A stretch of DNA of 64,000 nt, taken from Endothia cerciana. Lineage: Eukaryota; Ascomycota; Sordariomycetes; Diaporthales; Cryphonectriaceae. Below the pieces are notes generated by a model that ran no database searches, was not told where the DNA came from, and saw nothing but the letters and a program-made list of their open reading frames with translations. The position numbers were made by a program, and so were the translations under genes. This document shows, piece by piece, positions 21,960-33,002 of the stretch. The DNA lies in NCBI GenBank assembly GCA_026119935.1, contig JALRMH010000021.1:1-64000 (forward strand), read 5' to 3'. Each line of letters begins with the position of its first letter. Position 1 is the first letter of the stretch.

Positions 21960-24068
21960 ATGGCCGAGGCGAACTGCCCTCTGCTCGCCTGCCTCCGGGC
22001 GGAGCCGGATTTCTTCGCGCCCGAGAACGACGTGAGCGGGTTGCTAGCACACGCCCCACGGCTGCTCGTGCCGCCGCTCAACGTGTTGCGCCGCTGCGCT
22101 TCCGCGGGGTGCGACCTGTGCACCGTCATGACCTTTCAGTCTACGAGGGACTGTCGGGCGGCGAACCTGCCGCCGCAAGAGCTCGAGGGGGAGCCCCTCC
22201 TCCTGTCGCGGGCTATGATCAGCTACCACCAGAGTATTGGGCTTTATATGGGGATCACGGATCTGCTGCCTCCGAAGCACTTCTTTCGGATACCCCGTCC
22301 ATGGAGTAAGCAACCGCACGAGACAGTTTCTGATCCAAGAGTGAAAGAAGAAAAAAGAGGCTCAGAAGCGATATAAACAGGAGATGTAATGACACCGGCG
22401 AGCTTCGATGAGGTGCCCGGGCAGCACGAGCTCATCGCCTGCTGGATGTACAACTGCATTACAAACCATCCCAAGTGCCGGGCGGCTCAGCGCGGGTTCA
22501 GGCCCACGAGGCTCCTGGAGACAGGCCGCTTCCCGGACAGCAGAGACGTCAGGCTCGTCGAGTGCCATGATGCCAGACCAGAGCTCGTCCCGTACGTCGC
22601 GCTCAGCCACTGCTGGGGGCCGCCCTCCAAGTGGCCCATCCGAACTGTGGCAGGAAACATCGAGGCGCACAGGGACAGGATACGGTATGACGATCTGTCC
22701 AAAACATTCCGGGATGCCGTCGACATCGTCCGACAGCTGGGCGTCTCGTACCTGTGGATCGACTCGCTCTGCATCGTCCAGGACGACCAGCAAGACTGGC
22801 AGCGGGAGGCGGTACAGATGGCCGACGTGTATCGCGAGGCGTACTGTACCATCTGCGCCCTCAGCTCCGAGGATGGCGACGGCGGCTGCAGGGTCAACGC
22901 CTCCGTGACGGGGGCCCAGGCCCCGAGGTATGTCGACCTGGACATCGGGGAGCGGCGGATACGATTCCTAGAGGCGGGACCGGACAGCTCGCAGACGTCG
23001 GCGCTGACGTGGGACGTGGAGTATGGAGACAACCTCTTTAAGTCCCGACCATGGGGCCGCAACCCGCTGCGCACCCGCGCCTGGACCTTCCAGGAGCGCG
23101 AACTGTCCGTCAGGGCGATACACTACTCGAAGTCGACTCTGCTGTGGGAGTGTCGAGAGATGCGGGGCTCCACAGAGATCCCTCACGATGTGATAATGCG
23201 CTACGACGAGTTTCTCCCTGACCCGCTACGTATCTCCTCGACGGAGGGGATGAGTGCTGCTGTGGAGAGGGACCGCTGGTATGGAAAGGTCGAGGATTTC
23301 TCCTCACGATTTCTGACCAAGGAGTCGGACAAGCTGGTCGCCGTCGCCGGGTTCGCCAAGAACTTCCGCCGGGAGACGTTGCAGGACGACACGTATCTCG
23401 CCGGGCTGTGGCGGGAGCACTTCCCCGGCTGTCTAATGTGGAGGGTAAGGCGGGAACGGTGGGGGCCCGGCGAGAAACATTACTTTGCGGCGTTCGAACC
23501 GCGGCGACCGATGGCGCACCGGGCGCCGAGCTGGTCGTGGGTATCACTCGATGGTGAGGTTAGCTATGCAAGCCAGAGGATCCAAAGAGGGGAAGAAGAC
23601 ACCAGTATGCTCGTGTCTAGGGTTGTACTGCAGGGGGCAGACCTCGATTGGACGGAACGCGGCTTGTCGCAGGTGCCTCAGGACGCCTCAATCACGGTAC
23701 ACGGCCAAGTCGTACAGGCCGGTTTCGAGTATGATGTGACTGGGATAGATGATGCTTGGGAGTGCAAAAGACTGTTGTACGATGAAGATGGTGAAGCCAT
23801 AGGCTACTTCTATCCCGACATCATGCTGGAGGTTAAGGGCCTCACACGGGTCTCTTGCTTGGGAGTCTGCGAAGAAGTTTATGATTCGGTGGATCTACCC
23901 TCAGACCTAAAGCCCAACGAGGCGGAGACGTTTCGCGAAAGGCTGATGGGAATAGCAATTTCCCCAGTACCGGGAAGGACAGATGTATCCAGGAGAATCG
24001 GGTTGATACGCTGGATGAAGAAGTCCGCATTTGAGGGTATCGACTCAGCTGCTATCAAGATAATTTGA
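21960..24068 (+). CDS. HET-domain heterokaryon incompatibility protein
   Basis: Two exons, 21960-22305 and 22381-24068, give 677 residues. Exon 1 has the CDLC segment usual ahead of HET domains. Exon 2 carries the HET domain at about residues 195-350: YVALSHCWG, then FRDAVDIVRQLGVSYLWIDS, LCIVQDD, DWQREAVQMADVYREAYCTI and, further on, TRAWTFQERELSVR. HET proteins trigger cell death after fusion of incompatible hyphae and are often variable and linked to NLR-like partners. No NACHT, WD or ankyrin repeats are seen here, so this is the HET-only type. The C-terminal half has no motif I know. The start codon lies 24 bases after the A8T3 array. An additional upstream exon cannot be excluded. The 75-nt intron is needed because the exon 1 frame stops at 22376. 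Confidence 0.9.
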
Positions 24069-24563
24069 CTGCTTTTGCCTTAGGCACGCGATACAGCTAC
24101 GGATGACCGGACAATTGACCACACGAGCCGAGCCCTGAACGATTCTTGGTGCTGTCCTCTACGTAGTCTCAAGATGTCAAGCTTGACATGGACGTCGTTA
24201 ATGAGAAGCTGAAAGGTCCCGAGTACATAGATAGGGAGCCGACCGAAGCCGTTTCAAGGTGCTATGTGCTGCACTCGATGTCATATAATGCATGCTGTAC
24301 CTGCTCGGCCCTCTACCTGGAAGTCTGCTCAATTTCCCCGTCTCAGGGCCGTGCCGCACCTCCGAAGCTCTAGCATTGTATTAGGACAAGCCCACTAAGA
24401 CCCCCCCCCCCCTCCGACCGTGTATCGTTCTGGTGTCGTAACCCGAAGCGCGGGCCCGAGGCAGTCCCATGGTTCCTCTCCACCTCCTGCAGAATATCTG
24501 TAGATATATGGCCGACTCCGTTCAACACAGACGAGAAGCTAGAGGGAGCTTGGACCGAGAGGG
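24069..24563. other. Convergent spacer between HET and Ies1 genes
   Basis: About 495 bases, including a C run at about 24402-24412. No coding signal beyond the ends of the flanking genes. Confidence 0.6.
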
Positions 24564-24633
24564 CTATTCCGAGTCAGAAGCGACCTCCTTCCGCCCAAGC
24601 ATCGTAAGCTCCAAGTCGTCCAGGTCCTCATCC

Positions 24634-24684
<51 letters not shown>

Positions 24685-26807
24685 TCGTTGTCGTTGTCGT
24701 TGTCATTCTCGCGGTCACTAGCCAGACCTAGAAGTTCTTTATCTACCTCATTCAAGTCTTCGGCATCCTCCATGGTGACATCGCCGTTCGAGCTTGCCGC
24801 AACCCCATTAGACTTGTTACGAGATCTCAACCTGGACGCTTCAGGAACCAGCATGCTGTCGTCCATCATGGAGTATTGCGCGGCGTCTGCGTCACGGTCC
24901 ATTTCCTCTTCAGTCTCGTCGGGGTCTCTCTCCCCATTCGATGCCCCCTGCCTGGCCTTCTTGACAGGTGCAATGGGACCCACATCAGGCCCGTCTTGAC
25001 CTTCCCATCGGTTGAGGCGGCGGACTGCCCGGCGAAGGGAGGCATTGTACGCGACGAATTCCTCACCGAAGTCGTCTATCTCTGAGACCATCGGTACTAG
25101 ACCGCCGAACCCTCGCTCCCGGAAAGACAACTTCTTGCCTGTCATCGGATCGGTGCCGGCAGGATAGGCGGATGGACCAACGAGGGCATGGTGTTTGAGC
25201 GCATTTACATTATCCTCGCCTTCGCTGTCGTCGAAAGGATCCTCCATGTGTTTCAGCCGTGCTACCGCTCGAACCACGGCACCGTTCATCTTCCGAGCAC
25301 GACGTGCCTTTCGATGAGCCTTTCTGATGCCACGGTCGAGGATGTACTCCACCCGCTGGGATCGATTCCGCTCTACAGCAAGCTGATGAGCGGTTGGCGG
25401 CCTTGGCTTCCTCGTCACGATGCCCTCGATGATCTGCTGGCCGCTGGGGGAGCTGCCCTCGAAGATCTGGTACTTCAGGGGTGCGCCAGTGCGACGGTTA
25501 GAGCTGCCAAGGGCATCCTTGTGCCTGGCAAGGGCTCGTGGCGGAGGGGTCGAACGGGTGCTGTCCATGTCGGACTCGTGCTTCGATGGCCTGATCCTGG
25601 GTAGCACACCCATGGTAGAGCCCTCATCGCCGGCCGGGAACATGCGAGCCCTGGACCCACGTTTGGAATTGTTCTCGAGGGCATACTGCTGATCTGCCTC
25701 GATGATCTTCTTCCTCATGGCCTGCTTGGCCCGCCCAAACTCGATCTCTTCCTGCGTGTCGATGTTCTCCTCGGCCTCTTCCTCCTTGGTCAGCTCCTCG
25801 AGGACGGGGACGCCCTGGTTGGCGACGTCCACGCCGTAGTCCACGCCCTCGCCGAAGGGGTTTTCGATGCAGCCCTCCTCGGTGAAGTCAGACTCGAGGT
25901 AGAACCACATGACCCACAGGAAGGCGCGAGCCCGAGACTTGCTGCTGAGATTCGTCTTCATGATGAGGTCGTGGAATTCCCGTCCCGGTGGGAAATGCAG
26001 CTCCGCAATCTTGGAGGCCGAGGCGCAGATGACGAACAGGAGGTTGACCGGGTTGGTACGTGGTATGTTCATGACCTTGATGGCATCCAGCGACTGTGGC
26101 TCCGGGCGATCCTCCAAGCCCCCCTTCAGTATAGACTTCAGCCTAGGGGCGTCCTGCAGTTGTTTGTAGGAGTTGGGATCTTGTCGGGCCTGGAGGGAAG
26201 GAATGGCGTGGTACGTCCGCAGTTGCGCCCTCATCTCGGGGAAGACTGCAGGAGAGCGGGTCAGCAAGAGAATAGGCGATAGATAGGCAGCCGGCCGTGG
26301 GGATCAGCGCTCACAGTTGAGGGTGGTGTTCATGCGGCCGATGTTCACGAGGAGACAGACCATAGCCATGTTCTTGGCAGCCTCCCGGTCACTGAGCAGT
26401 TTGTCGCGGAGGACCTTGCTGGTCTTTGAGCTCCTGGACATGGTGTCGATGTAGAGGTCGGCGAAGTTCTGCTTGGGCTTGTGTGGCTCCCAGCTGTTGG
26501 TGAAGACGAGCATGTCGTCGTCGAAGACGGCCTTGAGGAAGTCGTACTGGATGTCGACACGCCAGAGGGGCTCGCCATCATCCTTCTTCAGGTGCCTAAT
26601 CTTACCGATGGCGTTCTGGTTGCCAGCGTTAAGGCCCCTCCGGCGTCGCGATGGACCAGGCTCTGGCGTGCCCATCTTGGATCGATCCTCGTCCTCGGTG
26701 ACGTTGGTCATGAAGGACTTCTCGTTGTGGTGATTGCTGCGGGGGGCAGGAGAGCTCGGGGGTTCGAGGTCAGGCGTGCCCGCCGCGGAAGAAGGTGAGG
26801 CGGCCAT
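24564..26807 (-). CDS. IES1: INO80 chromatin-remodelling complex subunit Ies1
   Basis: Two exons on the minus strand, 26807-26315 and 26245-24564, give 724 residues. Ies1 is a fungal INO80 subunit acting in nucleosome positioning and transcription. Seen: LKKDDGEPLWRVDIQYDFL, FADLYIDTMSRSSKTSKVL and VNIGRMNTTLNFFPEM spanning the splice junction, then LRTYHAIPSLQ, NPVNLLFVICASASKIAELHF and SSKSRARAFLWVMWFYLES. These are the conserved Ies1 blocks in order. The C-terminal half is charged and ends in an acidic tail with an Asp-Gly repeat encoded by a hexanucleotide tract. The start at 26807 is the first ATG; the frame upstream opens only from a TTG. The intron (69 nt) restores the FFPEM motif. Confidence 0.87.
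24637..24705 (-). repeat. Coding hexanucleotide tract (Asp-Gly repeat)
   Basis: Tandem CCGTCG/GTCGCC on the plus strand, read on the minus strand as GGC-GAC codons. It gives about eight Gly-Asp pairs and then Asp/Asn-rich repeats in the acidic tail of Ies1. It is a likely site of length variation between strains. Confidence 0.85.
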
Positions 26808-27972
26808 CGCGGCCAAGGCAAGGCGAGGCAGGGAGAGATCGGTGCGCCGTTGTGGCGCGTTACGGGGTGATTGATGGTTGGCTGCGGTTCACTGCCGCTG
26901 CTGATTGTGCTGATGGTGCGTTAGGCCTGACGGTAACGTAATCGGGGTCGCGACGAAGAGACAGGGCCTGGTTCGACTGCGATTGTGATAGGGATTGTGA
27001 TTGGGATCGGGATGGGGCGGATGACGAACCAGACAGGAATGCGAGACGATGCAAGGCAAGGCAAGGCTTGACAGTCGGGGGGGGGGGGACAGGTTGCATG
27101 GGGGGTTTGGAATCTGTCGAGACTTGATGATGAAATTCCAACAAGACTGTGACCGGCGAGTATCGTGAGAGGCAGACGGACTGGTAAGCACCCTGATGGC
27201 CCTGATGTGGGTGAATGAGTGGAGTGAGATGGTCAACGAGAGTCCATCTTGGGAAAAGGAAACGGGAACGCGAGCGCCATGCCAGCCTGCCACACGCTCA
27301 GCAAGTTGGGATGGAGACGCCCGGTCGCGAAGGTTACTAAATTGATTTGGCGGATCGTCACCACTGCACGGAGCTTAAGCACGAGCCATGTGCAGGGGGT
27401 GCGGAGGGACCAGGCCAGGCCAGGCAAGGCCCAGGGCCTGAGGTGCTCAGCACGCTTAAGCCGCAGGGGTTGACGTGCACTCTGCGCGTGTGCATGCGTA
27501 AGCACCCAATGCCCTCCAGGCGAACATTTTAAATATATATATATCCTGGAGGCGCATTCCGCCGTTCTTGTCGTGGGGGAAAGAAGAATTGTATGTCTTC
27601 CATTCCTTCTTCCTTTTTTTTAATTTTTTACAAGAACATTTGGCGAGTTGGGAGTAACAGAGGATCAAAGATATCGCAATCCTTCGTGTCAGTTGAGATT
27701 AGTCCTGGCTGGAAAAAAGCAACAAAGTACGCCGTAGCGAGATGGCGCGTTGCCAGCAGGTGAGGCTGTAAGTTGGGGTGCTGCGATTATGTAATGAGGG
27801 CCTCACTAACTGTGCTTTGGCGCTACTCACGACTTATCTCGAAGGTCACTTGGGCGCCCTATCTACCCGGCAAATAAATCGAACCATATGACAAGTTCAC
27901 ATATATCACGCCCGGGCCTCAGAAGGAGCCTCTCCTATACCTTGACCATCTCAGGTCGCCACAGCAAGCGCC
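26808..27972. other. Divergent spacer between Ies1 and the dioxygenase
   Basis: About 1.2 kb. It contains a G run at about 27079-27089, an (AT)n stretch at 27531-27544 that could act as a TATA element for either direction, and T-rich sequence near 27610-27630. No gene is supported. Confidence 0.5.
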
Positions 27973-29667
27973 ATGTCGTCAGCCGCAAAGATACCTGTTA
28001 TCGACATCTCCGCCGCCGGCGAGGAGGAGCAGGCCGAGGTAGCCAGGGAGCTGGTGGAAGCGGCCATCGAACACGGCTTCGTCTATATCCGGAACAGAGG
28101 GGATGATATTCCCGTGGATGCCGTAGAAAATGCATTCCAGTTGGTAAAGATCATTGTCCGCGATCCGTACTGGTGGGAGGCTGTGTCTTACTGAACCACG
28201 GCAAACCACAGGGCAACAAGATCTTCAGTGCGCCCGTGGAGGAAAAGCAGAAGTGCACCATCCAAAAGAACAATCGGGGTTGGTCGAGCATGAATTATGA
28301 GACACTGGATCCCAAGAACCAGAGAGCATGTGTTGTCTCCCCTAGATCTGTGAGGACGCCATATGCTAATTTGTCTAGGTTGGCGACTTCAAGGAGTGAG
28401 TCCGCTCGGTTGAGCATCCATCCCACCGGATCCTCCCCGCACCGGTGACTGACGGATGACTGCCATGACAGAGCATTCAACTTCGGAGAGTTCGTGGATG
28501 GGAAAGCCCAGCAGCCCCTGCCAGAGAGCTTCATCCCATATGAAAGCCAAATTGGTGCCTTCTGTGCGTGAAGTCTCATTCCACATTCGTCGTTGCAACC
28601 CTCCCCCTCCCCCCACAAAAAAAAAAAGAGACAATAGGCTTTGCAGAAGAGGCAATGTCACTCTTTCGGACATTGTTCTGCGATGATGGGCTGCGAGGGC
28701 AGGGAGTTCTTGATCCGGTCATCCCCCCAAGCGGTCATGCCACTGTCTCGTCTCATTCCACCGTGGCAGGGAGCTGAAACAAGACATCACATCTCGGTAT
28801 CTCGGAGGAGTGATCCAGCTACTATCCACGGTGGAACGGTCTCCAGTGGGAAACTGCTAGTATTTTGAGCCACTCGAAGACCGCAGGAATTATCCTTCAC
28901 TTCTTCGCCCCTGGTCTGCTTCAGAACTCATTTGGCCCCCCGGCTCACACCAGAACCCCTTCCCAGATGACCACTGCTACAACCTCTCCCTCAAGATAAA
29001 CCACCTCCTCGGCATCGGCCTCGCCGTCTCCCCAGCCACCTTCTTCCGCGACCGCCACCTCCGCGAGGGCGGCCCCTCGGGAAACATCCTGCGCCTGCTC
29101 TACTACCCGCCCCTGTCCTCCCTCTCCTCCTCCGCTGCCGCCGCCGCCGACAGCCTCAACCCGACGACCGAGGACGTGAGGGCGGGCGCGCACTCGGACT
29201 ACGGGAGCATCACCCTCCTCTTCCGGCTCCGGGGCCAGGCGGGGCTGGAGATCGACGCCGGCGCTGGGATATGGGCGCCCGTCCCCGTGTGCCCGCCGGG
29301 TACGGAGGACGACCCCGCACCGCCTATCCTCGTGAACATCGGCGACTTGTTGTCCTACTGGACGAACGGGCTGCTTCGGAGCACCGTGCACCGCGTCGTA
29401 TTCCCCGCTCCCGGAAGTGGCAACGGGGTCGCCGGTGAGAGTGGCGATGAGCCGCGGTACAGCATCGCCTTCTTCTGTCATCCCGTCGGAACCACGCCGC
29501 TGGAGGCTGTGCCGAGTGAGCGCGTGAGGAATCACAAGCCAGAAAATGGGTTTGAGAGGGGAGGAAATCCAGATGCAGAGAGGAAGGCGATCACGGCGGA
29601 TGAGCATTTGCAGATGAGGTTGCGGGCGAGTTATCTGCAGATGTATGAGGAGGACGGGAAGAAATGA
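27973..29667 (+). CDS. 2-oxoglutarate/Fe(II)-dependent dioxygenase (isopenicillin-N-synthase-like)
   Basis: Five exons: 27973-28143, 28212-28325, 28379-28395 (17 nt), 28472-28563 and 28967-29667, giving 364 residues. It has the N-terminal DIOX_N pattern IPVIDISA and AAIEHGFVYIRNRG, the conserved block NRGWSSMNYETLDP and DFKEAFNFGEFVDG, and the double-stranded beta-helix core. Iron ligands are visible as HSDYGS (His, Asp) and HRVVFP (His); the co-substrate Arg is in RYSIAFF. Substrate is unknown; the family oxidises small molecules. Odd points: the second intron appears to be GC-AG (28326-28378), the third exon is only 17 nt, and the fourth intron (403 nt) contains an inverted repeat. No biosynthetic neighbours are present, so a secondary-metabolite role is not implied. 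Confidence 0.83.
28756..28836. repeat. Inverted repeat inside a dioxygenase intron
   Basis: TTCCACCGTGG at 28756-28766 is matched in perfect inverse orientation by CCACGGTGGAA at 28826-28836, with a loop of 59 bases. It could be the core of a small miniature element or a hairpin. No target-site duplication was identified. Confidence 0.5.
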
Positions 29668-29927
29668 GGCGCCTTGAATCGTGGGCATCGCCAAATGGGA
29701 CAGAAAGACGCTGCAGGATCTGCCCACGTTCCGAAAATTCCAATGCCCCATGCTGTATCCCTCGCCTAGTACTGGCCCGTGCAGATACTCAACATAAGGT
29801 AGGTAAAGAAAACGCAGTACTCGTAAATGCTATGTGGAGCGCCCTTTCCGCCACGCTTTCGCCTGCCAATGCAATGCCCCAATATGCTTCTCTGAAACAT
29901 GAAATCGAGTCCAGATGAGCAAACTCC

Positions 29928-32900
29928 TCAGCACAACCCGATGTAATGCTTCCTCCATAGTTCCTGCGCATGCGCACCAGCGCCACTTCTCTGGTGTGTA
30001 CCGCGCCCACCACTCTTCTTCTGTTGAGCTTCCTCCTCACTAGTGATAGCTTCCAGCAGCCGCCAGTCGTAAGCAATCACGACTTCTGGCTGCCCAATCC
30101 AGCCTTTCAATGGCTGAGACTGCAGTCTAGTGAGAAATTCCCTCGTGTCCCCTGCCCTGTGCCGTTCCACGAGCACCACTCTCCGCTGCCTACGGTGCGA
30201 GCTGGCCAAGGAAGTCGAGGCGAGCCACGAAGGAATGTCTTTAAAGACTACCGCAACGCCGTGGCTTGGGAGTAGATCCTCGGTGAGCCACGGAATGTTA
30301 GCAACGCACGGCGCAAGCAGGACGAAGTGGTCGACTAGAGCACACGTTTTGCCTACGTGACGACAAGATGGCCTCGCGCTCGCTATTTCCCGTACATCCA
30401 TTTTTGAGGTTCTCGACGATGACGTCCTGTTCCACGCTTTCGATGGACTAGAGAAACCTGCTGCTGAGTGGAAAGACGCTGCAAAGGAAAGACATGGCAG
30501 CGGAGTGTTTGGATTCGTGGTGCCAGGCTCCTCGTGGAAGGTTTGAGCCCGAGATAAGCGCGGTACAGTAGTTGGAAGAGCATTACCTTGGGATGAGGGG
30601 GTGGACGTGACGTCTCCCAAAGGTTGGCGTAGATTTTGCTGGCTGCTTTGTGGAGATGTAGACATGACTGAGTAGCTCGGGGCGTCTCTCTTCTGCTTAA
30701 CCAAGCGGGGTGACACTATGATTACTTCGCTCCGTCGCTTGCGAGTTGGTCGCTCACTCAGCGCACCGGGCCTCGAGGAAGTCTGCTCAGATCGCTGGGC
30801 AGAAGACGGGGTTGGTGGCGCTATGATACCAACCACAGCATCTGTCCCTGCGAGACGAGCGGCTAAAGGCCCAGTGAACGACTTCATGATGGTATGCTGT
30901 GGAAAAGTCTCCCAAGTAGTGTCCGTGCCCTCTGTGGCATCTGTGGATTGGCTGGCTTGGACAGCAGCTTTCCGTCTTCGCTTTGGATCCGCATCTTTGA
31001 GTGTCTCTATCCATCGAGCAAGTTCCTGGCTGTCCTTCTGCTCAGGACAATTGCGGTCTGTTTCCGCAAGATTTTGCAGCTCATCGAACCCAAGGCAGTC
31101 TTTCCATGACCTATCTGTATGAATCTTAGAGACGTACGGAAATCGCGGGCTCCAAAAATTAGTATTGGTCTCCTTGTGAAAAGCGAAGCAGGTGATGTCG
31201 AAGACAGCGGGTTCAAGAAACACCGCACACATCCGCCTGCCCTGCATGATCCCAGCTGGTAACTCCAGGTCGATTTTGTCGTTTTCATCCGGCGGCACTG
31301 ACCTTGTAAAAACGTAGCGCCTAAAAAATTCCATCATTGCAGCGCTTAGTCCAACCTCGGCCACGACGATGAAGTTAGGCCTGGCCTCTTCGAAGCGCGT
31401 GACCTCCTCCTTGTTGTTGATACAGCCAAGGTAGAAATGAGTGTACCTCACGTTCGGCAGCCCCAGCACTTTGGCACTTGTCGGATCATAGCGGGCACCG
31501 ACGACTGCAAAGTCGCCTACATCGCCCAGATTCTTGATGAACGCCTTCTTCAACTTGAGGCAGCAGGACGCATAAGGGCGCTTGTCCATCTCAAAGCTGA
31601 AGTAAGGCTCGTCGGGTTTCAAGACCAGACCCTCCTCTTTTTCGAGGATGCAGGTCGCGAATGCCTCGCGCAGTTCCTTCGCGGCCAAGCGGGACGAGAA
31701 GTTGATGACCTCTCTCTCCACTAAGGCGGCGCGGCCCTCCTCACAGTACACTAATGTGGACAGACGCCGGCGGCGGTCGGAATGCCTTACGTTAAGCATG
31801 GACTCGTCGTCCACTAATAACAAGTCGAAATAAACGACCATAAGACGTTCTGACGCCGGGTGTGGGCTATCCTCGTCTGTGCCCATGAAGCGCCCGGAAC
31901 GGTTCACGTGCCTTGGTATGCTCTCGAAGCCGAGGATCCGCTTCTCCTGGTCACTCCAAACGACCAGCTCTGCCTCTAAGATGCATTGTTTCCTGAATCT
32001 GCAAGCTGCTGCACCGAGACCAAGGGACGATCTGATTGCACCATGTAGTTTGATGCGGTCCGTGGTGCTATCCTTTCCGGACTTGGAGAAGATCTGAATA
32101 CAGTTATTGCCTTTCGATAGGTCGACATGAACCTGACAATACTCTCCGTCCATCTTTTTCTCGCAACTCATCACGCCACGGCCCATATCAAGGCAGTGTT
32201 GTATGCTTCGCGCCTTGAGCCAGGTCTGCCGACCAACCTTGGTGCCGACCTGCGGCTTGATGAGACGTGGTATATCGGCCTCCTCAAGATCGATTCCAAT
32301 GAGCTGACTATTGCGAATCTGTTGCTCAAGAAGAGTAACCGCGACAGCGAACTCGTCATGAATCTTCAGCAGTACGGGAAGCAGCGGGTGACACTGAGAA
32401 TATACCAGATACTCTGGCACAACAACCGGGAGGAAGGTCTTCAGAACTAAGCGACACAGCCATTTGGCGTCCCTCGGCGCGAGTTGCCTGAAGAGATCCG
32501 CAAGAGGGTGCTGGTTGTCCCTCGGGCCAGCAGAGCTCGAACTTTTTGGTAGTCGAGACGACGTCACGGTGGGGGAGCTGAAGCCAACTCTTGCTGCCAG
32601 CTGATGCAGCACGTTATCGACCTCCTCAACCGTCACATCGCGCTCGGCGCCATTGGGCGCATCCCTCAGGATGTTCTCCACGCACTCGGCCAAGTCTACA
32701 CCAGAGCCCTGTTCGCGCCACCTGGCCAGCTCGTGCCGGCGACTCTTGCCAAGGCCACAAGCTTTGCTGATGATGTGCTCGAGGCGGTTATGCTTTATAT
32801 TGAAGACCCTGTCGGTGCGCCTCTCAGGGAGTAGCGTTGATAGGACAGCCGTCCTGTCAACATCACCCTTGCTGAATTCCTCTCGATGTTTTGCGAACCA

Positions 32901-33002
32901 GTCGATCACGATTATGTTGCTTCCCTTCTGACGCCTCTTGCGACTGAGGTCGGTTTCGAGGCTCTGGAGGAGGTCACAAACGGCACCGAAAGAGAAGGGC
33001 AT
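29928..33002 (-). CDS. Fungal ATP-dependent DNA ligase-domain protein, not typical LigIV
   Basis: Intronless, 1024 residues from the ATG at 33002. The N-terminal 260 residues resemble the DNA-binding domain of eukaryotic ATP ligases (DAKWLCRLVLKTFLPVVVPEYL). Motif I is EKKMDGE with the predicted adenylated Lys at about residue 283. VVYFDLLLVDD (motif III), EEGLVLK (IV) and CLKLKKAF (V) follow, then an OB-fold-like region to about 650. The C-terminal third is Ser/Thr-rich and ends in a region (CALVDHFVLLAPCVANIPWL onward) that may be a diverged BRCT-like module. Usual LigIV has KLDGER at motif I, so this looks like a separate fungal ligase lineage. Nick sealing in a nuclear repair pathway is inferred from motifs. 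It converges with the dioxygenase gene, with 260 bases between stops. Confidence 0.82.
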   Translation of the reverse strand: MPFSFGAVCDLLQSLETDLSRKRRQKGSNIIVIDWFAKHREEFSKGDVDRTAVLSTLLPERRTDRVFNIKHNRLEHIISKACGLGKSRRHELARWREQGSGVDLAECVENILRDAPNGAERDVTVEEVDNVLHQLAARVGFSSPTVTSSRLPKSSSSAGPRDNQHPLADLFRQLAPRDAKWLCRLVLKTFLPVVVPEYLVYSQCHPLLPVLLKIHDEFAVAVTLLEQQIRNSQLIGIDLEEADIPRLIKPQVGTKVGRQTWLKARSIQHCLDMGRGVMSCEKKMDGEYCQVHVDLSKGNNCIQIFSKSGKDSTTDRIKLHGAIRSSLGLGAAACRFRKQCILEAELVVWSDQEKRILGFESIPRHVNRSGRFMGTDEDSPHPASERLMVVYFDLLLVDDESMLNVRHSDRRRRLSTLVYCEEGRAALVEREVINFSSRLAAKELREAFATCILEKEEGLVLKPDEPYFSFEMDKRPYASCCLKLKKAFIKNLGDVGDFAVVGARYDPTSAKVLGLPNVRYTHFYLGCINNKEEVTRFEEARPNFIVVAEVGLSAAMMEFFRRYVFTRSVPPDENDKIDLELPAGIMQGRRMCAVFLEPAVFDITCFAFHKETNTNFWSPRFPYVSKIHTDRSWKDCLGFDELQNLAETDRNCPEQKDSQELARWIETLKDADPKRRRKAAVQASQSTDATEGTDTTWETFPQHTIMKSFTGPLAARLAGTDAVVGIIAPPTPSSAQRSEQTSSRPGALSERPTRKRRSEVIIVSPRLVKQKRDAPSYSVMSTSPQSSQQNLRQPLGDVTSTPSSQGNALPTTVPRLSRAQTFHEEPGTTNPNTPLPCLSFAASFHSAAGFSSPSKAWNRTSSSRTSKMDVREIASARPSCRHVGKTCALVDHFVLLAPCVANIPWLTEDLLPSHGVAVVFKDIPSWLASTSLASSHRRQRRVVLVERHRAGDTREFLTRLQSQPLKGWIGQPEVVIAYDWRLLEAITSEEEAQQKKSGGRGTHQRSGAGAHAQELWRKHYIGLC

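Noticed and set aside
27973..29667. Secondary-metabolite cluster around the dioxygenase
   Set aside because: The flanking genes are Ies1 and a DNA ligase. No synthase, P450, transporter or cluster regulator is present.
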